Origin: an uncultured SAR86 cluster bacterium
GTDB lineage: Bacteria; Pseudomonadota; Gammaproteobacteria; Magnimaribacterales; D2472
NCBI GenBank assembly: GCA_902626385.1
Contig: CACOEZ010000002.1
Span: 124,001 to 188,000, forward strand
Length of the DNA: 64,000 nt
Direction: 5' to 3'
The notes beneath the pieces were generated by a model that worked only from the letters and a program-made list of their open reading frames with translations, was not told the origin of the DNA and did not search any database. Both the position numbers and the translations under genes were made by a program. Below, in pieces: positions 26,973-35,752 of the stretch (the stretch's first letter is position 1; every line of letters begins with the position of its first letter).

Positions 26973-27778
26973 TCCAAAAGATCTGGTTGCATCTTGATAA
27001 TTTTGTCGAAAGCAGGCTGATAGCTTGCCCAAGCTGCAATATCATTTGCAATAAATTCCCTTGTTTTAATTGCAGTTTCGTGAGGAATTACAACTGGTTT
27101 TCCAGCTGCCTCAGCCATCAATTGAGCTTGGCAACATCTCTCCATGGACATATAAAACCATAAAGCAATGTCTACTGAGGGCCCTGTAGTTAATATGCCG
27201 TGATTTTGGAGAATTATGACTTTTTTTTCACCAAGAGCTTTTGCTATTTCATCACCTTCGTTAACTTCCTCAACCACTCCTGAAAAGTCTTTGTAGATAG
27301 CTTGATTTTCATAAAATGCACATGAGTCTTGAGCGATTGGATCTAAAAGTTTTCCAAGTGTTGAGAATGTTCTTCCATAAATTGAATGTGAATGAGCTGC
27401 AGCATTGACATCAGGTCTTGCTTTATGAAGTCTTGAATGAATTGCAAATGCAGCTACGTTGACATCTCGGTCACCTTGAACCACTTTACCGTCGTGGTTT
27501 ACAAGCAAGAGATCAGAAACAGATATTTGTGAAAAATGAACTCCTAGCGGATTTACCCAAAAGTGATCACTAAATTCAGGGTCTCTATACGTAATATGGC
27601 CAGCTACGCCCTCATTGAAACCAAAATAATCAAAAAGTCTAAAGCCAGCAGCTAGCTTTTCAAGCTGGTTTCTTCTTTCTTCTGCTGGCGAGGCAAACTC
27701 TTGAAATACTAACCCCTTATCCTTTATAGGAAGTCTACCATCTGTTGTGTCTATTTTAATGGGTGCAACATTTGACAT
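26969..27778 (-). CDS. Class II aldolase/adducin family protein
   Basis: A 269-residue protein with the zinc-ligand pattern AAHSHSIYGRTFST near residue 125 and a later NHGILTTGPS that supplies the third His. The first part (RRNQLEKLAAGFRLFDYFGF and EGVAGHITYRDPE) is typical of the large group of aldolase/adducin-domain proteins with unknown substrates. I chose the start at 27778, which has GGAG about ten bases upstream on this strand. The longer frame from 27823 adds an unconserved 15-residue leader. It is divergent from fumC. Confidence 0.85.
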   Translation of the reverse strand: MSNVAPIKIDTTDGRLPIKDKGLVFQEFASPAEERRNQLEKLAAGFRLFDYFGFNEGVAGHITYRDPEFSDHFWVNPLGVHFSQISVSDLLLVNHDGKVVQGDRDVNVAAFAIHSRLHKARPDVNAAAHSHSIYGRTFSTLGKLLDPIAQDSCAFYENQAIYKDFSGVVEEVNEGDEIAKALGEKKVIILQNHGILTTGPSVDIALWFYMSMERCCQAQLMAEAAGKPVVIPHETAIKTREFIANDIAAWASYQPAFDKIIKMQPDLLD

Positions 27779-27837
27779 AGTTTTTATTCTCCTTTGCTCA
27801 TTAATGTTAAAATAGCTTATCAAGAAAAAGGAAAAAT

Positions 27838-29229
27838 ATGAAATTTAGAACAGAAAAAGATAGTCTAGGCGAAGTTAAAGTTCCTTCAAAAGCGCTTTGG
27901 GGAGCACAAACTCAGCGTGCCATAAATAATTTTCCAATAAGCGGGATAAAAATGGATTTTCCTTTTACTAAATCATTCGTCTCATCTTTAGGACTTATAA
28001 AAGATGCTGCAGCCAAGGCAAATTTAAAACTCAAATTAATATCCGCAAAAAAATCAAAAGCTATTTCAAGGGCAGCTAAAGAAGTATGGAAAGAAAAACA
28101 TCATCATCAATTTCCTATAGATGTTTTTCAAACTGGATCTGGAACAAGCTCAAATATGAACGCAAACGAAGTAATAGCCTCTCTTGCAACAAAATTTGCA
28201 AAAACTCAGATAAAACCAAATGATGATGTAAATATGAGCCAAAGCAGTAATGATGTAATTCCAACTGCTATAAAGATTAGCGCTCACATGGACCTAACAA
28301 AAAAAATGTTACCTGCTCTTAATGAATTAATTAAAGCAATTGAGAGAAAATCTCAATCAATCAAAGGAACTATAAAAACAGGAAGAACACACTTAATGGA
28401 TGCAATGCCAATTGATTTTTCAGAGGAGCTTTTAGCATGGTCTAGTCAGTTAGAATCCTCTAAGGAAATGATCAATATTCTGAGTGAAAAATTACTAATA
28501 CTCCCTCAAGGAGGAACGGCTGTTGGCAGTGGAATAAATGCGCATAAAAATTTCGCAAAATATTTTGCTCAGGAAATGACAAATATATATGATAAAAAAA
28601 CTAGGTTTACAGCCAGTAAAAATTTCTATCATGAATTAAGTGCCCAGGATTGCTCTGTTCAATTATCAGGTGAGCTTAAAAACCTTGCAATAATCTTAAT
28701 GAAGATATCAAACGATTTGAGATGGATGAATAGCGGTCCATTGAATGGATTGTCTGAGATTGAACTTAAAGCGCTTCAGCCTGGTAGCAGCATTATGCCA
28801 GGCAAAGTAAACCCAGTAATTCCTGAAGCAGTAGCAATGGCATCAGCAGATGTAATTGGAAATGATGTTTCAATTACTGTTGCAGCGCAATCCGGAAGTT
28901 TTCAATTGAATGTTATGTTGCCGGTGATTGCTTATAACTTACTCAAAAGTATCAATCTTTTGTCAGGAGCAATGAAGGCATTATCAAAGAATGCTATTAA
29001 GAGCTTTAAAGTAAATCACAAAAATTTAGAAATTTCTCTTTCTAAAAATCCAATATTGGTAACAGCTCTAAATCCTATAATCGGATACGATAAAGCGGCT
29101 TTAATAGCAAAAAAAGCATACAAGGAAAATAGACCGATACTAGAAGTTGCTGCCGAAATTACAAAAATTAGTGAAGCAAAACTTAAAAAATTATTAGATC
29201 CTTCAAAATTGGCAAAAGGAGGTGTATAA
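27838..29229 (+). CDS. fumC: Fumarate hydratase class II
   Basis: Iron-independent fumarase of the TCA cycle. The 463-residue protein shows the fumarase/aspartase signature GSSIMPGKVNPVIPE near residue 320, plus GSGTSSNMNANEVIA, SQSSNDVIPTA and TGRTHLMDAMPI. Divergence at the N-terminus and a Lys-rich composition match the AT-rich genome. An AAGGA Shine-Dalgarno precedes ATG 27838. It is followed after 2 bp by phhB. Confidence 0.94.
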   Translation: MKFRTEKDSLGEVKVPSKALWGAQTQRAINNFPISGIKMDFPFTKSFVSSLGLIKDAAAKANLKLKLISAKKSKAISRAAKEVWKEKHHHQFPIDVFQTGSGTSSNMNANEVIASLATKFAKTQIKPNDDVNMSQSSNDVIPTAIKISAHMDLTKKMLPALNELIKAIERKSQSIKGTIKTGRTHLMDAMPIDFSEELLAWSSQLESSKEMINILSEKLLILPQGGTAVGSGINAHKNFAKYFAQEMTNIYDKKTRFTASKNFYHELSAQDCSVQLSGELKNLAIILMKISNDLRWMNSGPLNGLSEIELKALQPGSSIMPGKVNPVIPEAVAMASADVIGNDVSITVAAQSGSFQLNVMLPVIAYNLLKSINLLSGAMKALSKNAIKSFKVNHKNLEISLSKNPILVTALNPIIGYDKAALIAKKAYKENRPILEVAAEITKISEAKLKKLLDPSKLAKGGV

Positions 29230-29231
29230 AA

Positions 29232-29582
29232 GTGCCAGAAAATTTATCAAAAAAAAGCTGCGAAGCATGTAGAGAAGGCGTTCCCGTTTTATCAGACAGA
29301 GAAATAAATGAACTAATGCCACAGATACCTTCATGGATTGTTCATGAAGAAGATGGATTAAAAAGATTAGTATGTTCTTTTGCTTTCTCCAGCTATCAAG
29401 ATTCGGTAGATTTTACTAACAATATTGCCAGATTGGCTGAAGAAGAGGATCATCATCCTGAGATCGTATTAGAGTGGGGTAATGTAACAGTTTCTTGGTG
29501 GTCGCACAAAATAAAAGGCCTTCATAAAAATGACTTCATATGTGCCTCAAAAACTGACGATATTTTCAAAGCAGCCAATTAA
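29232..29582 (+). CDS. phhB: Pterin-4a-carbinolamine dehydratase
   Basis: A 116-residue protein that dehydrates 4a-hydroxytetrahydropterin, recycling cofactor for aromatic amino acid hydroxylases. The active-site run EEDHHPEIVLEW, then NVTVSWWSHKIKGLHKNDF, is diagnostic. It begins with GTG two bases after fumC. No phenylalanine hydroxylase gene is in the window. The N-terminal SCEACREGVP segment resembles other bacterial PhhB extensions. Confidence 0.9.
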   Translation: MPENLSKKSCEACREGVPVLSDREINELMPQIPSWIVHEEDGLKRLVCSFAFSSYQDSVDFTNNIARLAEEEDHHPEIVLEWGNVTVSWWSHKIKGLHKNDFICASKTDDIFKAAN

Positions 29583-29597
29583 GAAAATATAAATAAA

Positions 29598-29825
29598 ATG
29601 AATCAAAATGAAAAACCTTTTCAGTTTTTAGCATGGATGGCAACTACAATATTAATTTTGGCTGCAATACTGGCAAGTTTTGTTCCAGCTCTTGAATATC
29701 ATCATTGGGCTTTTATAATTGCAAACTCACTTTGGGTCATAGTTGGATTGTTATGGAAAGAGGCAACTTTGATAGTTCTTAATGCTGGGTTAACAATAAT
29801 TTATGTTCTTGGATTAATTTTATAA
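29598..29825 (+). CDS. Small membrane protein, unknown function
   Basis: A 75-residue protein with three predicted hydrophobic segments (about 10-28, 35-51 and 55-74) and a short charged N-terminus. The hydrophobic segments are separated by a single His-Trp pair (YHHWAF) and a Lys-Glu (WKEA). I do not recognise a family. It is 15 bp after phhB and overlaps the convergent permease by 6 bp, so the downstream end is tightly packed. The open frame and spacing make it a likely real gene. Confidence 0.65.
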   Translation: MNQNEKPFQFLAWMATTILILAAILASFVPALEYHHWAFIIANSLWVIVGLLWKEATLIVLNAGLTIIYVLGLIL

Positions 29826-31118
29826 GAAAATAAATTTTGATATGAATATTAAAGTTAAAAACCAAGCACCATATGAAATAGTTTTTATTTCTCCATTAGA
29901 AATCTTTAAAGATACGTAAGTCAAAAAACCTAAAGCAATACCATCAGCAATTGAGAACGTTAATGGAATCATTACAATTATTACTAGTGCTGGTAAAAGC
30001 TCAATTACATTTGACCAGTCTAGCTTTTCCATCCCACCAAGCATTAAAATAGCAACATATATCAATGCTCCTGCTGTTGCGTATGCTGGAATTACTGTTG
30101 CAAGGGGCGATAAGAACATTGCAAAAATAAATAGAATACCTACGATAACTGCTGTTAATCCTGTTCTTCCTCCTGCTTCGACACCAGCAGAACTTTCTAC
30201 GTAACTTGTGACCGGTGAGCATCCAAAAAAAGTACCTAATATACTTGCTCCACTATCAGCTTTCAAAGCCTTATTAAGACCTATCGCTTCACCATCATTA
30301 TTAATAAGACTTGCTCTAGTTGCCACTCCAACTAATGTGCCAGTTGTATCAAATAAATTTACAAAAAGAAAAGACATGATAACTGTTAGCATACCAAGAT
30401 TAAGAGCTCCAACAACGTCCAATTTCATTAAAGTAGGGCTAATATCAGGCGGCATAGATATTATCCCGTTATACTCTATTAAACCTAATGTAACAGCAAT
30501 TAAAGTTACTGAAAGGATACCAATAATTATTGCGCCAGGAATTTTTCTTACCGAAAGTGCAGATATTATTAAAAATCCAGCAACAGATAATAAGGTTTCA
30601 ATATTTGTAAAATCTCCCAAAGACAATAAAGTTGCATCATTATTTATAATGATTCCACCATTTTTCAAACCGATAAGGCCTATAAATAATCCTACTCCAG
30701 CACCCATAGCTATTCTAAGGTTTAGAGGAATACTTGAGATCATCCAACCCCGAAGTTTCGTAATGCTCATTATGAAAAATAAAATACCTGCTAAAAATAC
30801 CGCTCCAAGAGCAACCTCCCATGAATATCCCATCTCACCGACTACCGTGAAGGTAAAGAATGCATTTAATCCCATACCTGGAGCAAGTCCAATTGGCCAA
30901 TTAGCAAAAAAACCCATCAAAAAAGAAGCTAATGCAGCGGCAAGACAAGTTCCTACAAATATTGCACCAAGATCCATGCCTGTGGCTGACATCATTTGTG
31001 GATTAACAAAAATGATGTATGCCATTGTTATAAACGTTGTAAAACCGCCTAATATTTCTTTTTTTATGTTTGTATTATTTGCTTCAAGTTCAAACAATTG
31101 GTTCAGATAGTCTTTCAT
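29820..31118 (-). CDS. NCS2 purine permease, AzgA (adenine/guanine/hypoxanthine) type
   Basis: A 432-residue polytopic membrane protein with about 12-14 hydrophobic segments. The N-terminal GGFTTFITMAYIIFVNPQMM is the hallmark of the AzgA branch of purine permeases. LAPGMGLNAFFTFTVVG and the segment FFGCSPVTSYVESSAGVEAGGRTG follow the expected pattern. It would import purine bases with protons. It lies divergent to a TonB-dependent receptor, close to a phosphoribosyltransferase, guaB and guaA, which fits purine salvage. A TATACT box on this strand (31126-31131) sits 7 nt before its ATG. Confidence 0.92.
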   Translation of the reverse strand: MKDYLNQLFELEANNTNIKKEILGGFTTFITMAYIIFVNPQMMSATGMDLGAIFVGTCLAAALASFLMGFFANWPIGLAPGMGLNAFFTFTVVGEMGYSWEVALGAVFLAGILFFIMSITKLRGWMISSIPLNLRIAMGAGVGLFIGLIGLKNGGIIINNDATLLSLGDFTNIETLLSVAGFLIISALSVRKIPGAIIIGILSVTLIAVTLGLIEYNGIISMPPDISPTLMKLDVVGALNLGMLTVIMSFLFVNLFDTTGTLVGVATRASLINNDGEAIGLNKALKADSGASILGTFFGCSPVTSYVESSAGVEAGGRTGLTAVIVGILFIFAMFLSPLATVIPAYATAGALIYVAILMLGGMEKLDWSNVIELLPALVIIVMIPLTFSIADGIALGFLTYVSLKISNGEIKTISYGAWFLTLIFISKFIFL

Positions 31119-31125
31119 TTCACTA

Positions 31126-31131
31126 AGTATA
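31126..31131 (-). promoter_or_regulatory. -10-like box 7 nt before the purine permease start
   Basis: TATACT on the minus strand, followed by seven bases and then the ATG of the permease. Initiation at the usual distance would fall at or near the start codon, suggesting a leaderless or near-leaderless mRNA. No -35 support. Confidence 0.4.
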
Positions 31132-31179
31132 TTCCATATGTAAATATTTATGCGTGATTAGCAAATTTTTTTAAATTTA

Positions 31180-31236
31180 TTGGCATTAATTTCATATATC
31201 CATACTTTTTACTTTTTTTTTGGCATAATAGTTGCA
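31180..31236. promoter_or_regulatory. Two TTGGCAT repeats 40 bp apart; the second resembles a -24/-12 element
   Basis: TTGGCAT occurs at 31180-31186 and 31220-31226, exactly 40 bp apart. The second is part of TGGCATAATAGTTGCA (31221-31236), which keeps the GG-N10-GC spacing of sigma-54 promoters. They lie between the divergent purine permease and TonB receptor. They could be an operator pair or an alternative-sigma promoter; chance in AT-rich DNA is possible. Confidence 0.35.
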
Positions 31237-31279
31237 TCTAACATCATTAACTATTTTTTATAATTTAGAGGTTTAACCT

Positions 31280-33604
31280 ATGAAATTTTCTTTTTTTTCG
31301 AAGACTGCTATAGCATTTTCTTTTTCTATTTTATTAACACCAAATATCATTTCTCAGGAAGACGAGCCTGTTTTTGAGGAAGTTATTGTTACAGCTGAAA
31401 AAAGAAACGAAAGTTTGCAGTCTGTATCACAAGCAGTTACCGCAATTACAAGCTCAGAAATTGAAAATAAGAATATAAATTCGTTCGTTGATTTGAGTAG
31501 CATTGTTCCAGGCGTAACTGTTGCTAAAAATGAAGGATATAAAACTGTTATATCCATCAGAGGTGTGGGTAACGAAACAAATCAGAATGCTATTGCAGCC
31601 CCATCTGTTGCTTATCATATGGATGGTATTTTTATTGCTTCCCCTTTTTCATTACAAACAGATTTTATAGATGTTCAAAGAATAGAAATTTTAAGAGGAC
31701 CTCAGGGAACCTTATTTGGACAAAACTCTACTGGTGGTGCAATAAATGTAATTAGCAATGTGCCTACATCTGATGAAAGATTTACTAAAGCTGACTTAAC
31801 AATTGGAGATTTTGGTCTTAGAAAAATTAGGACTACCTCAAATTTACCAATCTCTAATAAGGTTAGTACTAAATTTTCTTTTGCCTCGACTGAACGTGAT
31901 GGCTTTTCAGAAAATATATTTACTGGTCAAGATTTAGATGATGCTTCAAATATTAGCATCAGATCAGATTGGATGATTGAATTATCTGATACATCAAGCA
32001 TGAGAATTTTTGGACAATATTTTGATGTTGATAGAAATGGAGCAGCAATAAGAGGTATTGATGATCAATCATCTGGCATGAGAAAATTATCGCAAGATAC
32101 CATATCTAAACAAGAATTAACCTCTTCAGTTTTTGCTCTTATATATGAAAATGATTTAGGTTATGCAAACTTAAAAATATTAGCTAGCACACAAGAAGAC
32201 GATATTTTAGTAGTCAGGGATAACGACAGACATAACTTTGGAGACTCAGTTCTCTCAATACCTGGTTTGGGTGCTGGCGCAACATATCAAAGAGCAGAAT
32301 TCAATCCTGAAACTTCAAAAGTTGATACTAAAACCCTTGAAATTAACTTAATTTCTAATGAAGCTGCGATGGACGGAAAGCTCGATTGGACCGTTGGAGC
32401 TTTTTACATGGAGCATGAAATTGAAAATCATATAAGAGGTTACAGAGACAATGATTTAACTGGACAATTAAAGTATGAATGCAGTGAAAGTTTTGCTAAT
32501 CAAGCCTATTGTTATACTCATGATCCTGGTATTCCAGGAAGGTTTGCTGTGTTTGATGCCACAGCTGATTGGGATTTTGTTACTGATTCATATCCAAGTA
32601 GAGAATCATATTCTGTATATGGCCAAACAACATATAGCTTTACAGATACTTTTAGACTTGTTTCAGGGCTAAGATACTCTGAGGATACATTTACTACAGA
32701 TGTGACTAATTTTTTCAATGTTGAGAGCTTTCAGGAAGAGGGAACATCTGATGAGATAACAAGCAGAATTACCGGAGAGTATGACGTAGCTGAAGCTACA
32801 ATGGTGTATTTAACTTTTTCAAAGGGCTTTAAGCCTGGTGGAAGTAATTTAACTTTTGGCTTTGCTGATGATAACGCTCCGCCAATGGTATTTCCTACTT
32901 TTGAAGCTGAAACGGTAGACTCAACTGAATTTGGTGTAAAAACAGATTTGTTTGATGGTCAAGCTAGAGCAAATATTGCAGCTTTTATGTACGATTATGA
33001 AAATCTACAATTTCAGGCTACTGATCCAGATCCATACAGGGGCGGTGTTGCAAATATACCTGAATCTGAGATGTCTGGAGTTGAAATTGAGTTCACAGGA
33101 CTAATTTCTGATAACTTAACATTTGATATGAATCTTGCATTCTTAAATTCTGAAGTGACTGCAGATTATGATGTCTTAGACAATGTTGATGCATATCAAT
33201 ATTTTTTTGGAGAAGAAGATCTTAGGTATGGACTCAGAGAAAATGTTAAAGGAAATAAGTTAGCTAAAACGCCAGAATTTACAGCAGATGCCAGCCTAGT
33301 TTACGAGACTGATTTAGCCTCAGGCAACTATATGACAGCAATTCTTCAATACGTTAAACGTGGCAAGTTTGAACAAAGGGTATCTAACAATCCTGCTGTT
33401 GACTCAATACCAGGTTACGATATTGTTAATCTTACTATTGGAGTTGAATTTCAAAATAATATGAGTATTGATTTTATGCTTTTAAATGCAACAGATGAAG
33501 ACGGAATAAACTCAAGCATGACAGATGTTTTCGGTGTTGCAGCAACTGGATTAGAGCTAATTCCTCCGAGACAGATTATGACAAGAATTAGTTATGATTT
33601 TTGA
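31280..33604 (+). CDS. TonB-dependent outer-membrane receptor
   Basis: A 774-residue receptor with a signal peptide (about 1-25, ending SQ), a TonB-box-like EEVIVTAEKR at the mature N-terminus, and a plug domain with SIRGVGNETNQNAIAAPSVA and EILRGPQGTLFGQNSTGGAI. The 22-strand barrel follows, with late segments such as FSKGFKPGGSNLTFG, and ends in an aromatic residue (Phe). The Asp-rich, acidic loops have no iron-siderophore signature. Substrate is unknown; the flanking purine permease, phosphoribosyltransferase and guaBA suggest a nucleobase- or nucleoside-like ligand, but this is only contextual. Confidence 0.92.
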   Translation: MKFSFFSKTAIAFSFSILLTPNIISQEDEPVFEEVIVTAEKRNESLQSVSQAVTAITSSEIENKNINSFVDLSSIVPGVTVAKNEGYKTVISIRGVGNETNQNAIAAPSVAYHMDGIFIASPFSLQTDFIDVQRIEILRGPQGTLFGQNSTGGAINVISNVPTSDERFTKADLTIGDFGLRKIRTTSNLPISNKVSTKFSFASTERDGFSENIFTGQDLDDASNISIRSDWMIELSDTSSMRIFGQYFDVDRNGAAIRGIDDQSSGMRKLSQDTISKQELTSSVFALIYENDLGYANLKILASTQEDDILVVRDNDRHNFGDSVLSIPGLGAGATYQRAEFNPETSKVDTKTLEINLISNEAAMDGKLDWTVGAFYMEHEIENHIRGYRDNDLTGQLKYECSESFANQAYCYTHDPGIPGRFAVFDATADWDFVTDSYPSRESYSVYGQTTYSFTDTFRLVSGLRYSEDTFTTDVTNFFNVESFQEEGTSDEITSRITGEYDVAEATMVYLTFSKGFKPGGSNLTFGFADDNAPPMVFPTFEAETVDSTEFGVKTDLFDGQARANIAAFMYDYENLQFQATDPDPYRGGVANIPESEMSGVEIEFTGLISDNLTFDMNLAFLNSEVTADYDVLDNVDAYQYFFGEEDLRYGLRENVKGNKLAKTPEFTADASLVYETDLASGNYMTAILQYVKRGKFEQRVSNNPAVDSIPGYDIVNLTIGVEFQNNMSIDFMLLNATDEDGINSSMTDVFGVAATGLELIPPRQIMTRISYDF

Positions 33605-33651
33605 TATAAATCTCACAACATTGGAGATCTAATATTAGTTAATTACTTAAT

Positions 33652-34215
33652 ATGGAAAAGCTGTTTATTAAGTCAGATGACTTACTCAAAGATTCGTTTC
33701 AACTTGCTTGGAATGTCTATGAAAGTGGTTTTAAACCAAATTATATTGTTGGTGTATGGAGAGGAGGAGCTCCAATTGGAATAGCCGTTCAAGAATTTCT
33801 AAATGTGCTTGGAATTAAATCAGATCATGTCGCAATCAGAACTTCATACTATACAGGCATAGATAGCCATAAAGATAATGTTCAAGTTTATGGACTTAAT
33901 TATGTAATAAGGCAACTTGAATCGGAAGACAGGTTACTTATTGTTGATGATGTGCACGATACTGGAAATTCAATAGCACAAATAATTTCTGATCTTAAAG
34001 CTGCATGCAAAAAAAACACACCAGAAATTAAGGTTGCTACGCCTTACTATAAGCCATCAAAAAACGAATCAAATTTCAAACCTGATTATTATCTTCATGA
34101 AACAGATCAATGGTTGGTTTTTCCTCATGAATTAGATGGTTTATCGCTCTCAGAAATTGAAGCTAATAAGCCAGAATTAAAGGATTTAATTAAAAAAATT
34201 AAACCACACATTTAA
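33652..34215 (+). CDS. Purine-type phosphoribosyltransferase
   Basis: A 187-residue type I PRTase with the PRPP-binding motif LLIVDDVHDTGNSIAQI near residue 98 and an N-terminal GVWRGGAPIGIAVQEFL. The layout and length resemble hypoxanthine/xanthine-guanine PRTases, which make IMP, XMP or GMP from bases and PRPP. Its position between the purine import genes and guaB supports that role. The base specificity is not determinable by eye. It begins 47 bp after the TonB receptor and probably belongs to the same transcript. Confidence 0.8.
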   Translation: MEKLFIKSDDLLKDSFQLAWNVYESGFKPNYIVGVWRGGAPIGIAVQEFLNVLGIKSDHVAIRTSYYTGIDSHKDNVQVYGLNYVIRQLESEDRLLIVDDVHDTGNSIAQIISDLKAACKKNTPEIKVATPYYKPSKNESNFKPDYYLHETDQWLVFPHELDGLSLSEIEANKPELKDLIKKIKPHI

Positions 34216-34270
34216 TCGTACAAAAAATAATCAATTAATTTTCGGCCTTTTTTTTCTATTTTGCTTTAGT

Positions 34271-34276
34271 TATAAT
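34271..34276 (+). promoter_or_regulatory. -10 box (TATAAT) 5 nt before guaB
   Basis: Consensus TATAAT is separated from the guaB ATG (34282) by CTGTC only, and no Shine-Dalgarno sequence is present. This arrangement implies a leaderless guaB mRNA. The -35 region is just a T-run (34248-34260). Confidence 0.5.
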
Positions 34277-34281
34277 CTGTC

Positions 34282-35745
34282 ATGGAAAAATTAAAACAAA
34301 AAGCGTTAACATTCGATGACGTTCTACTTTTACCAAAATATAGTGACTTTCTTCCAAGCGATGCAATTACTGAGTCAAAATTAACACGTAATATAAATCT
34401 AAAGTTACCTTTGATTTCTGCGGCTATGGATACAGTTACTGAGTCAAGTATGGCTATTGCTCTCGCTGAGGCTGGAGGAATAGGAATTATTCATAAAAAT
34501 AATTCAATTAAAGATCAGGCAAATTTGGTTAGAGCCGTAAAGAAATATGAGAGTGGGATTGTTAGAGATCCTGTAACGATTAGCTCATCTAAATCTATCA
34601 GAGAATTAAAGCAACTTACCGCAGAACTAAGCATTTCCGGAATGCCGGTCGTTGATGATGGAGAATTAAAAGGTATTGTCACCAGCAGAGATTTTAGATA
34701 TGCCGATAATATGGATTCGAATGTTTCCTCGATCATGACTCCCTTTGAAAAATTAGTAACTGTAAAAGAGGGTGTTTCTCAAGATGCAGTAATGCAACTT
34801 ATGCATAAAAATAGAATCGAGAAAGTACTTGTTCTAGATGAAAAAGAAAAATTATCTGGATTAGTTACAATGAAAGATATTGAGAAGTCTGTACAAAATC
34901 CTGATGCAACAAAAGATGAATCAGGAAGATTAAAAGTTGGCGCAGCTTTGGGTACGGATAGCGATTCTCTCATAAGAGCGCAAGCTTTATTTGATGAAGG
35001 TGTTGATGTTTTTGTTATCGATAGTGCGCATGGACATTCTAAAAATGTTATTCAAATGATAAAAGACATAAAGTCAAAATTTCCTACTGTTGAGGTCATC
35101 GGAGGTAATATTGCTACAGCAGAAGCAGCAATTGCTTTGGAAAAAGCTGGAGCTGATGCAGTAAAAGTTGGCATGGGTCCTGGATCAATTTGTACAACTA
35201 GAATTATTGCTGGAATAGGTGTTCCTCAGATTACAGCTATCTTTGAAATAAAAAAAGCGCTTGCAAAAAGTGATGTGGCTATTATCGCTGACGGAGGTAT
35301 TAGATTCTCTGGTGATATTGCGAAGGCAATTGCTGCTGGAGCAGATTCAGTGATGCTGGGGAGTTTATTTGCCGGAACTGAGGAAGCTCCAGGTAAAGTT
35401 GAGTTATTTCAGGGAAGAAGTTTTAAAACCTATCGTGGCATGGGTTCTCTAGGAGCGATGACAGAGAGAGAGGATGCCAACAGATATATGCAAGAAGACA
35501 TTGATACTGATAAGCTAGTGCCAGAGGGTATAGAAGGAAGAGTTCCTTATAAAGGCTTAGTTTTAAATGTAATCAATCAATTAATTGGTGGCCTAAGGCA
35601 AAGTATGGGATATATAGGTTGTAAAAGTATTTCCGAAATGCACAAAAATAGTGAATTTGTAGAAATTACAAATGCTGGAATGACAGAAAGTCATGTCCAT
35701 GATGTCATGATAACCAAAGAGGCTCCAAATTATCAAAGAAGTTAA
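34282..35745 (+). CDS. guaB: Inosine-5'-monophosphate dehydrogenase
   Basis: Oxidises IMP to XMP with NAD, the committed step to GMP. The 487-residue protein starts with the catalytic barrel ([19 protein letters not shown]), is interrupted by two CBS domains (about 95-205; [20 protein letters not shown]), and resumes with the active-site loop GPGSICTTR carrying the catalytic Cys near residue 302. The flap segment [10 protein letters not shown] and IEGRVPYKG complete the site. The guaB-guaA order with 7 bp between is typical. Confidence 0.97.
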   Translation: MEKLKQKALTFDDVLLLPKYSDFLPSDAITESKLTRNINLKLPLISAAMDTVTESSMAIALAEAGGIGIIHKNNSIKDQANLVRAVKKYESGIVRDPVTISSSKSIRELKQLTAELSISGMPVVDDGELKGIVTSRDFRYADNMDSNVSSIMTPFEKLVTVKEGVSQDAVMQLMHKNRIEKVLVLDEKEKLSGLVTMKDIEKSVQNPDATKDESGRLKVGAALGTDSDSLIRAQALFDEGVDVFVIDSAHGHSKNVIQMIKDIKSKFPTVEVIGGNIATAEAAIALEKAGADAVKVGMGPGSICTTRIIAGIGVPQITAIFEIKKALAKSDVAIIADGGIRFSGDIAKAIAAGADSVMLGSLFAGTEEAPGKVELFQGRSFKTYRGMGSLGAMTEREDANRYMQEDIDTDKLVPEGIEGRVPYKGLVLNVINQLIGGLRQSMGYIGCKSISEMHKNSEFVEITNAGMTESHVHDVMITKEAPNYQRS

Positions 35746-35752
35746 TTAATTG

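Noticed and set aside
30208-31110. 300-residue plus-strand frame opposite the purine permease
   Set aside because: The minus-strand permease has diagnostic motifs over its full length; the plus-strand translation is Pro/Ile-rich without family features.
34216-34281. Purine riboswitch before guaB
   Set aside because: The 66-bp gap is too short and has no purine-aptamer helices; a -10 box abuts the start codon.
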